Below are positions 49,731 to 59,775 of a DNA stretch of 64,000 bases, one piece after another. Position 1 is the first letter of the stretch. The number at the start of each line of letters is the position of its first letter. A program made the position numbers and the translations under genes. This DNA comes from Cyathus striatus (Eukaryota > Basidiomycota > Agaricomycetes > Agaricales > Nidulariaceae). The DNA is taken from positions 1,364,001-1,428,000 of the forward strand of contig JAOVFP010000015.1 of NCBI GenBank assembly GCA_025738555.1. Reading direction: 5' to 3'. The notes beneath the pieces were generated by a model, which saw only the letters and a list, made by a program, of their open reading frames with translations, searched no databases and was not told the DNA's origin.

Positions 49731-51321
49731 ATGAACACCATCTACGCCAATTGGACTGCGAATAGCGCTAACGGTGGACTCTCCCCTCGCGATCCGTCGA
49801 GGTATAACCAGTAGGAGTGGGAGTCCTGAAAGGATGCTTGTGCGGGGGTACGTACTTAAGTTTTTTTTTTCGTTCTATGAGTTGCAGGTGCTGATGCATG
49901 GGGTCTTTTAGAAGAGAAAGGAGGACCGTTCGATCTCGGGGGAACAACCTCCACATTTTGGGGCTGAGCCAAAAGATTGATACGCGCGAGCTCGAGGCTA
50001 CGTTCGCAGAGATTGGCAGGGTGAGTGTTCATTCATTATTTTTAACTTCGTATATGCGGGCCTCTGGCCTGCTTATTCGAGTACCAGCGCGTACATCCTT
50101 TGTTCTTTCGCCCTCTCTTCTCACCCCTTCCTCTCATTTCTCTCTTTCTAATCGTCTCCTCTTACCGTTTCCTCTCTTCTTATCATCTCCTCTTACGTTC
50201 TTGTCTCATGCTCGCACCCTCCCTACCATTTCTCCTTGCATCTCGCCCTCCCTCTTCTCCCGGCTCCTCCCTTCTTACCGTCTACTCTTACCTTCTCTTA
50301 CCCTCTCCTCTCAGCCTACCTTTTCTCTTCCCCTTTCGCTTTCATGCCTTCCTATCTCACCTTCCCCTCTCAATCTTCCTGTCACCCTCTTCCCTCGTAA
50401 CCTCATACTCACGCGTCCTCCTACAGGTCAAAAAGGCTTCAGTCATGTGCGACCTCCCACCATTGATACGCGCGAGATCGAGGATATGTTTGCAAATATT
50501 GGTAGGGTGAGTGTCCATTTATTCCTTCTTCCTTTGTATATCTGGTTCTTTCACTCCCTCTTGTCACCCTTTCCTCTCGCCTCCCTCCTTATTTCATGTC
50601 ATATTTATCCGCAACCTTATATCCACGCCCCCACAGGTTAAAAAGGCATCAGACATGTATTCATGTACGATCCACACACCCTCGAGTCTCGCGGCTTCGG
50701 GCTCGTGACGATGGAGACGTTCGAGGAAGCCGACGCTGCTATTACCGCCCTCAACACTACTGAGATTATGGAAAAGGTCGTTTGTTAATGTTGAAAAGGT
50801 CGTTCTCTTTCTCTCTCGCTTCTGCTAGCGGTTGCTGACTTGTTCTCCCGTCGTCTCCTACCCTTATTTTCGACTTATCGATCATCGTTACGCTGATAAC
50901 TCGCCGATGTTCACAAACTTGACCTGTTAGCTGCACTACTATTTCTCTGCTGTCGACACTCCCGATTGCTAAACCTAAGCTCAACCACTACTCTAACGCC
51001 CATTGTCCCTGACGTCCTAGCTACGCAAACCCCGCCGCTGAAGTAAAAGAACTGTCCCATTATGGCCCTACTAAGTGGGGTGACCGTGAGCCACCTTGCA
51101 TTCAGATAGCATACCACCTTCCCCCCCTTCCTACAACACTACAACGTGAAACAGCCGAAATATCATACGATCTACAGCCCTACGACTCCTGCTACTCGCG
51201 GGGCTAAGATAAGGGTGATCGCGACCGCGACTACGATAGGGACCGCGACGATTATAGAGATTGGGATAGAGAAGGTGGATCGAGGTATGGTGGGAGGAGA
51301 GATTATGATAGGCGGTATTAG
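49731..51321 (+). pseudogene. TRA2-like SR protein, copy F, pseudogene with duplicated exon piece
   Basis: Exon 1 (from ATG 49731) reaches a TAG in the RS region (RYNQ*). Exon 2 (about 49911-50021) has a diverged RNP2, NLHILGLS. At 50428-50507 an exon-3 start (VKKASVMCD) is fused to a second copy of the exon-2 end (TREIEDMFANIGR) with its own GTGAGT donor. A further exon 3 follows at 50638-50800 with a 9-bp insertion and an altered end. The tail exon is short and contains stops. Multiple independent lesions make this a clear pseudogene. Confidence 0.85.
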
Positions 51322-51930
51322 ATGGAGCTGACTGTGTTGTGTCTTTGTGTGTCGTATTGGGCTGTGGTTGTGGTTTTATGTATATTTTATTTGTTTTGGA
51401 CTTTTTTTGTGGGCATTGAGCTTGAAGCGGTGCTGTGTGATATTCGCATAACCGAACCTTTCTTCCGTTTCTTCCTTGATATTTTGTACCTTTATATGGC
51501 CCACCCTTGTATTCATGTATAGAAATTGTGGTTGCATGTACAAGAACATGTCTTTAAACTTCATTAAGTACTTGTTGCCATATTATTAGTGATTCGGGAA
51601 CTGTGTAGTCTCATAATGTGCACTCGACTAAGATAGCTTGCTAGGGCCCACTGGATTGATTTTCCGGATGAATGAAGCAACCGGCTTAGGGCTGATCAGC
51701 ATCTTCAATCAAAAAGATTAAGAATGACAGTATAACAGTTAAGTAGCTGTGGTATACACCGAGAAGACTTTCGTTGGTTGCTTTTTCTACGACTGTTACT
51801 TCATTCTTTTCTAATCATACAAATGTGACATCATGAAACCGTACCATATCGCACAGGTTATCATTTATTCGAAAATATAAATAGTGGTACAATCCTTAGC
51901 AACAATTAAACTACATCAACGAAAGTTGTA
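51322..51930. other. Tail-to-tail intergenic region, unit F (subfamily 2 type)
   Basis: Shares its sequence with unit D after the TRA2-like 3' UTR. No gene seen. Confidence 0.6.
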
Positions 51931-54478
51931 TCACCCAGGGCATGTTTTATTAGTAGGACACGAACAAAAATATCTCCAGTAACCTGATTCGCCATTTATG
52001 GTAGCATCTCGTGCTTTCAAAAATGCCTTCTGCCATGCATCAATGATGCTTTTAGGAGGATCTGGCAATTTCTGCAACATTGTTGATCAGATGCTACCCA
52101 TGATACTAGTGAAGTGAATAATACCTTTAGCCAACCTAATAAATATTCTTCTGACTCATGTGCAAGAGATTTGTTTAGAGAATCTTTATCATGGAATTCT
52201 TGAGCTGCAGATTCCAGTGCTGTTAGGAGTGCAGGTGTTGCACTTTGGTTTTGATCCAACAAGAACTTGGTCCACATGTTCAATAAGTAGACATATGGTG
52301 GCGAAAACTGGGATTGCAGTAGTTGAAAATGAATTATGGTGATGTGTGCATCTGTGTAGTCATCTGATGTGCAATGGAAATTTGCAGAAAACTGGGGATT
52401 TTTCAAAAATATCAAAGATGCCTTCCGATACTCATTGAAAAGAGAATATATATTCCACAGCATTCTATTGGATGGTTTGAAATCAAGATTCAGTCCCGCA
52501 ATGGTTATAGATACACTAGATATATTCAGGAGATGTAAGGGAATGATGGCATGTAATGCAAGCAATCGCTTTACAACAGCATTGTTGTTATATGATCTTA
52601 AATAGTTGAGCCAAAGAGGAAAAATAACTGATCTGTGAAATGCTATGTGCCAAATGTCCTGATGTATCTAGAGAAAAGAAGTATCAGAATCAATTACCTA
52701 TCCAATAAAAGTGGGACTACTTGCCCCATGATGTTGAAGCCATAACACACTCATGAACCGAAGAATTTCCACAGATGGTGAGCAGTTATTCACAAGGGCT
52801 TTAGTAAACTCCACAGCCTCAATACTCCAACTAAGCCCAAGGATGTCCCTGGCCTGTTGAAACTGCATGGAAATTGAATGCTGTTGGGTGGCTGAGAGTA
52901 ACATATCAAAAGGCCAGAAGGAATCAGGAATTTCCACAAATTTACTGCTTCTGTCCATGTGTCCACACAAACAGAAAAAAGCATAGAACCAGCCAACTAG
53001 GAGACATTAGCACTGATATCTTCTGGAGAATATAATTACATACCATGCTGTTCTGGAGTTTCATATCTTGGGCAGGTTAGGAAATTTACACAGGACTGAG
53101 CCACATCTGCATGAGTTGCTCTGAGGTCAACATAGAAACCATTTGATCGTTCTTTTGTTGTTAAAAAGTCATGAAATGACTTATGGTGAAATTGAAATAC
53201 AGAACGATCACTATAGGACTCAGAACCTATGTTTATGTCAATGAGAGAATGAAGGTTATTTAATGCAAAAAATGCTTCTCCTGGTGGGAGGAATAATAGC
53301 TGCTCCACAACAAGAAGTAGCCTATTTTGATTGTTATTCACTGCTTTTATAATGGGATCCGAAAATTTATTATTTTCAGACCATGCCTTATAAGTCAAGT
53401 TTCCAAGTTCCATTATGGCAAGTATATATCCCAATACTTTGATAGTTCTTTCAGGTTCCTCTCCTCTGAACAATATCTCATGGTATAGGAGATCAAGGTC
53501 TGCAAGAGGAGAGCTATTCTTGCTATCTCGGATTCCAAGCACAATTTCAAGTTGTGCATTAGGATTGTGGTGGGGACTAGAGATAAATTTCATTACTGTT
53601 GCTGCATAAATGAACTGCCCAGAAGATCGCTCAACAAGTTTCCATATGTTAGATGGGGTTGGCCAAGGCCGAGGAACAGATCTAAGAGCTGCTTTGAATC
53701 GGTGACCATGCAAAATATGGGAAAATCCACTTTCAAGCACAGTCTGAATATCTCGTGAGGTATCTTTGATACCTGACAATGAGATAAACTGTGTCACAGA
53801 AACAGTCTCCTTGGTGATCCAGACTTCTCGCAAATGAAGTTCCGGTCGACTTGTGATAAAGAAGTCTAGAGGAAATCCATCATACTTAACAACTTTCACC
53901 AAAAGTTTTAGAATTACTATTTGCATTGTTTGATCAAGACATTCATCCAGTCCATCAATTACTATGGCACTCCGGCCCACACAATAGAGGGGATGTTGAC
54001 AAGATTTAATCAATTTGAGACAAGGCTCAATAATAAGCTTTTGAAATTGGTGGCTAATAGATGCATCATAAACAAGTCGAGGATTCAGCTGTATTTCTGC
54101 TGAAATATGTCCTGAAAGCACATCATTAAGCATGGCAAGCTGATATGCAATAGTAGTAATTAGCTTCTTTGCATTGTTTCGATCTTGTGAACCTCTCCAG
54201 AAAAAGAAGCTTGCACCAAGATATCCTGCTTGAGAAGCTTCCTCGCAAACAGATCGCGCTATGGATGACTTCCCAGCGCCTGCAGGCCCATGTAGATACA
54301 TAATGCCAGTTTCTTTGTCAGGTTCTTTCATCCACTTATTTATATCGCTGAGAAGTTGTTTTCGAGTCTCTGGATGACATTTAGGTGCATCATACTGTTC
54401 TCCCGAGTCATGAGTTGCACCTAGGGCGACATACTGAGAAAGATATTGTATTGCTAGTGTGCTGAGTGAGTATGCCAC
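51931..54478 (-). CDS. NACHT-domain NTPase, copy F, start codon ATG to GTG
   Basis: Exon 1 54478-53044, exon 2 52996-52725, exon 3 52667-52125, exon 4 52071-51931; 2391 nt, 796 codons plus stop, no internal nonsense codon. P-loop HGPAGAGKSS and Walker B AIVIDGLDECLD intact. The N-terminus aligns with copies A and B (AYSLSTLAIQ), but the initiator is GTG instead of ATG; the TATA-like element 41 nt upstream is kept. Intron 2 would use a GC donor (GGG|GCAAGT) where other copies have GT. Exon 3 is highly diverged from B/C/E up to the FHCTSDDY block and is nearest to copy D. The C-terminal end is longest here (ends NKTCPG). Functional if the GTG or a downstream Met is used. Confidence 0.83.
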
Positions 54479-57033
54479 GACATCGTTTAGTAGTGAGTAT
54501 ATATACCATCTCTCCCGTTATTTATATCCATGAAGGTACCCCCATTTATGACGAAATGGGATGAATTTGCGAAGGACATGTTGACGGTAGAGGTGCAAAG
54601 GTCCGGCTATCGCACTTGAACAGCTCATATATATACAATCGACGATGTGCTTTGTACATTCCAATGCCCAAAATAAAGGCAGTGCAAAGAAGTTCTAACT
54701 TTGGATGCTGTAAAGTTAGGACGCGCCCAAAATTCTCAGCCTATTTATTGGTGTTGTCAAATCCAGTTTGACAGTAGTTCGATGTTGATATTTCGCTGCT
54801 CCTTTCATTATCGCTAGCCCATATTCTGGGTATTATTTCAGTCTGTGACTTTGATGCAACCGTTATGAAGATATCGACGCTTTTGTTGCCTACAGAGTGG
54901 ATAAGGTGTATAGACATGGGTGGTGCAGAGCTCAGGTAAAGAGGTTTTAGAAAGATCCCCGAACCATATCACCTCATATCACCTCGCGGCACGCAGCGTC
55001 AATCATTCATCCGATCTCAAGGGACAATGAAATCTACCAAAACGCCTTCACCACAGGGGCACATCTCAGTATTCTGCTTCTGCTTATTCACGCTCTAATC
55101 TCCTTATCTTCTTCAAAGAGTCATGCGCCTAATGCCCTGCTGTACGGGAGGTCGACGATTCGTGTAGGTTACCTACCATTTCCGGGATCGAGGAAAAGAA
55201 CGGCCATTTTAAGATTATGAACGATGGGAGGATATGCAGATTATGTATGAACTAAGGATACATATCTGAATCCTGAATAGCCTACTTCCCCTCGCACAAT
55301 CACTGCTCGACGGTCTCCCGTATCCGTATAGAAGCATTGTTATTTTTGACAATCTAATGATGGGGATAACGGGGCAGGGTTGAATGAGGAAGAGGGGGTA
55401 GTAGAGGTGGTGGTTTTCCACTTCGCCTTTGCGGTCGTCGCTGATATGGTAGTTGTGGTCGGGTCGACCTAAACAAAGAGAATGCAGAGTGCCTATCCAA
55501 CGTCTCTAGAGGTTCCATCCTACTTGGGAGGTCTAAGGTGATAAGGAAGTTTGCAATGTCAATGTCGAAGGAGCAACGAAATGATACTGTTTGTACTTCG
55601 AAACGAAGTTGTGGCGTAGAAAGCGATTCCGAGATTAAATATTTAGTTCTTCAGCACGAGTGAATAAGTCGTGGATTGGTGATGTTATAGTATATGTAAA
55701 GCGCTTAAGGGATGTAGCACAGTGAGACAGAGACTAGAGTTCTCGTACGGAAGAAACGGAGAACATAACAGTAAGATAAATTTAAGGAAGATAAATTTTT
55801 GAAGAACGTTGCCAAGCCGATAGTCGATGTCACGCTAAAGGTGCGAAGTCGCTGGCCAAGTAGTCTCGTACGAAAGAATGGAATATATAGAAGGAAATAA
55901 TGTTTGAGGAAGTATAGTTGGCACAGGAGGTCACCCCACTAGTGCGTTCAAGCTTCGGCTTCTACAGGGGGATAACTGAACCGACCTTTGCTCAGTGATC
56001 AGAATAGCTCTGCGTTATCTGAATCCCTTTAATAAACTGTTAGGCTATATATGCTGCGAGCGTGTTGCGTGAAGACAGTGGGGGGAGGGAGAGACGGGGA
56101 ACACAGACGGTAGCTGATGTGGTGTTTAAAGCAGCTTATCGCTATCGATGGCGGCCAAATTTAAGATGTAGGTGTGGTTGATTGAACCGAAACACGGATA
56201 TGTGAGTCTCCTATATGTCCGTCAAACCTCGGAGATCTAAGGTGATGCGAAAGTAGTTAATGTCGAAAAAGCAACATAACAAAATAACTTGAACTTCAAA
56301 ACGACTGGCGTGAATTCAAAGAAAGGACAAACATTGAAGCTTGAAGAAAGTATTTAGGAATTTAAAGAATGTTCATTGTTGCCCTCGGGTCGATCATATA
56401 CGTCGAACCTAACTTGGTACGAAGTCTTTGGAGATGTTAGAATACTTAGTGACTAGTCCCGAGATATCAAAATCTTACTCGTAGATGGATAGAGTGGGAC
56501 AATGCATGTATGCATCCTGTTGGGACAGAGCCACGAAGATGGCACGAGAGACCAGCGCGAAGCGCAGCTTCTGGGCAGTGGATCTTGAAAGTGGGTCTTG
56601 ACGTGATCCTGAAGATTATGTAAATCAACACTGAGCGTCGTGTACTGTCGTGTTGCACCATGCCGACGTTTGATCACAGCAACTCGATCATCCCCCACCA
56701 GCTCGCCACCAGCAAATGGATGTCATCGCATCAGCTACGGCGCCGACAAGCTCCCTTCGTTCTTTACAACCATAATGCACTGCTGTGTTTTTCGCTCTAC
56801 CAGTCATATTCAATATCCAGTTGCTCCCACCGCCCGCACTTTTGGCTGAGGGATCCGCAAGAGACTTCAGCTTCATTCCCCGGTTTACTCGCTCCATTAT
56901 CAAATGTGACCTTCACCGACTCGACTTGACGCGACTCTCACCTTCTCTCTCAGCATGGCAATCTCAAGATATTGCGCCCTACAGTAATGGCGGGATTAGC
57001 ATTCCCGTGCAGGAGTTTAGCACTGGTGTCCCT
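54479..57033. other. Head-to-head spacer F/G, diverged
   Basis: After the first ~120 bases this spacer matches the others only in scattered blocks (for example GGGGATAACTGAACCGACC near 55970). Several short ORFs on both strands have no paralogous support. The last 400 bases resemble the TRA2-like F upstream region. No gene recognised. Confidence 0.5.
54519..54526 (-). promoter_or_regulatory. TATA-like element of NACHT-F
   Basis: TATAAATA on the - strand, at the same 41-nt distance from the start position as in copies A and B. Confidence 0.4.
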
Positions 57034-58440
57034 ATGAGCACCGACGATCCCAATTGGACTACTAATAGCGCTAACAGTGGGTGCTCCCCTCGCGATGCGC
57101 CGAGGTCTAACAATAGGAGTAGGAGTCCAGGAAGGGACGGTCGTGGAGGGTAAGTTTTTACTTTTTCGATTTAGGGATTCCAAGATGCTGATGTGGTGGG
57201 GTCTTTTAGGAGAGATGGAAAGGAGGGTGGCGGGCACGAACACAGGGAACAATCTCCACGTTTCGGAGCTGACACACAAGACCGATACGCGCGAGCTCGA
57301 GGCTATGTTTGCGAAAATTGGTAGAGTGAGTGTTCATTTTCTTGCTTCTCGTGCCTTCGTGTATGCGGGCTACAGCGTCCTCTTGCCTGCTTCCTTGATG
57401 CACAACTCGAGTACCAGCGCATGCACCTTTCTTCTTTCGCCTTCTCACCCTTCTCCCTTGCCTCCCTCCTTTCTTACCCTCTTCTCTTACCCTCCTACCT
57501 TTTCTCCCTCTCCCTTCTTCCTCTTCTCTTCCCTACCTTTTCTCCCTCTTTCGCCGCGCCTTTTCTCCTTCCCCTATCTCATTCCCATTTCTCTCACTCC
57601 TTATACTTCTCCCTTACCCTATCCTCACTCCCTACCTTTCTCCCCGCCCTTTCGCCCTCCGCCTTCGCCTCTCATCCCCCCTCACCCTTTCCTGGCATCG
57701 TTCCTAAACTCATGCTTACACCTCCTCTTACAGGTCAGAGGCTTCGGTCGTGTACGACCTCCACACCCGCGTATCTCGCAGCTTCGGGTTTGTAACGATG
57801 GGGACGTCCGAGGAAGCCGACGCTGCCATTACCGCCCTCAACACTACTGAGATTTGGGAAAGGTCGTAGGTTACTGTTGAAAAGGTCATTCTCTTTCTTC
57901 CTCGCTTACGTTAGCGCTTGCTGACACTCTCCCCTCTTCTTCTATCCTTATCTATGACTGCTCCCTACTGTCGACTTGGTCACGCTTTGTTGTTCATTGT
58001 TGCATTGATAACTCGCTGATGTTCACAAACTTGACGTGTTGGCTGCGCCTGCTTTTTCTCTACTGTTGACTCTTCTAATCGCTCAACCGCCGCTCGCTAA
58101 TGCTAATCGACCTTGACGTCCTAACCACGCAAAGCCCGCCGATGACGCGTATGAACAGCCTCACCTTGCCAATACCACGACCCTCCCAAGCGGGATGACC
58201 GTGAGCCACCTTGCATTCAGATACCATACCACCTTCCCCTCCTACCTACAACGCAAAATAGCCGAAATACCATACGACCTACGGCCCTACGACTCCCGCT
58301 ACTCGCGGGACTATGATAGGCACCGCGACGATTACAGAGGTCGGGACAGGGACGACGGACGCGGGTATTGCGGCGGGGGAGGCGGCGGAGGAAGGGATCA
58401 CGAGAGTGACAGCGGGAGGGACTATGATACTCGGTATTAG
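57034..58440 (+). pseudogene. TRA2-like SR protein, copy G, pseudogene
   Basis: Exon 1 57034-57149 is open (MSTDDPNW..., SRSPGRDGRGG). Exon 2 from 57210 has one extra G in the GGAAAGGAGGGTGGCGGG stretch, shifting the frame before RNP2. Exon 3 (from about 57735) has lost two bases in the VKKAS region, carries RSFGFVTM, and is altered near its end (GAGATTTGGGAAAGG). Exon 4 has a changed linker (CGGGATGACC). Exon 5 (58248-58440) retains the DYDR/glycine tail in shortened form. No intact product is possible. Confidence 0.85.
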
Positions 58441-59138
58441 GTGGAGTTAATGCCTTTTGGTTGATGTATGATGAAAGGCTGGATGGAATGATACGAACGA
58501 ACAAAAATGGTTCTTCGGGGGATGGAATGTATTAGGATGGGTAATGATTATTTCGTAGGCTGTGTTTGTCTACGTCTTTTTTACTTGTTTCTGTGTTGTC
58601 TTTTGTGTGTCGTTTGGGTTGTGGTCGTGGTTTTATGTATATTTTATTTGTTTTGGACCTTTTTTTCTGTGCTTTGAGGCTTTGACTCTGAGCTTGATTA
58701 TGAGATGCGATGCTCTGTGGTCACATGTGTTTACGACTCTTGTTGATGCTGCCAACTTACTGCAGCTTTCGTTCATCTCGTTTCAATTCCTTCATACTTT
58801 CTTCCTGTATTCCCGTAACAAATCGGATCCATCGCTGGTGTTCTGTTGTCTCAGTAATTATATTACAACTATGAGGTCTCATATGCATCCCACTAAAAAC
58901 TAAACCTGTTGACGTGTGTTTCGATTCGTCGAGTCTGTTAAAGTACTTTCGATTTAAAATGGCAGGACAGTAACTAATAAAATCAAGGTGGACATGGGGA
59001 CATTCCATTACTTATGTTCTCTTCTCACCATACCATGTTGCATAACTACCATTTAATACCCTGCATACAAAATTCAAATAGCAGTACAAATTACAATCGT
59101 AAACATTTGATTCTGAAATCTATCAATGAAGCAACAAA
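58441..59138. other. Tail-to-tail intergenic region, unit G
   Basis: TRA2-like 3' UTR followed by B/C/E-type downstream DNA. No gene seen. Confidence 0.6.
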
Positions 59139-59439
59139 CTAACACTCGTACAAACGTGAATAAGAGCCGAAATTATTTCTTGTCTTGGCCGCATCCTGTG
59201 CTTTCGAAAATGCCTCCTGCCATGCATTAATAATTTTTTTTGGAGGATCCAGTAATGTCTACACCCTTCTTGGTCAGATGCTGCCCTAACAATAAAAGTT
59301 GTATTACTTACCTCACAACTTTTAAGCAATAAAGAATTCATGGACTGAAGGGCTTTCACAGATGGTGAGCGATTACTCACAAGGGCTTTAGTGAACCCCA
59401 CAGCCTGGGCATCCCCCCCAAGCCCAAGGATGTCAGTAG

Positions 59440-59634
59440 TGTTAGAATCTGGGTGTTCGTGTTGAGGCACAGCCGCATAGTTACATAATATAGTTACATA
59501 ATCGTTCTCTGTATGTATGCACGTCATAGTTTCTGTGCAATTCATGGCTTCATCTGTCACTATCGTCGGTCAGCGTTTTCAATCTGGTCTTCCTCCACAG
59601 TCAGCTCTTCAACTCTCCCCTTCTATTCTTGACA
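59440..59634 (+). repeat. 5' LTR of the gag-only element
   Basis: 195 bp; differs from the 3' LTR at only a handful of positions, implying fairly recent insertion. Confidence 0.92.
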
Positions 59635-59775
59635 GGTTATGGGCCCCGCCTGCACTTAAATTCTACACCACTCAACCTGCCAACAAACTTTCAATCTCTT
59701 ACCTTCCTCTTCTGATCTTTTGATCCCACACACCCTTCCTTCTTTCTTTGCCTCCCACCACTGTCAACCACCACC

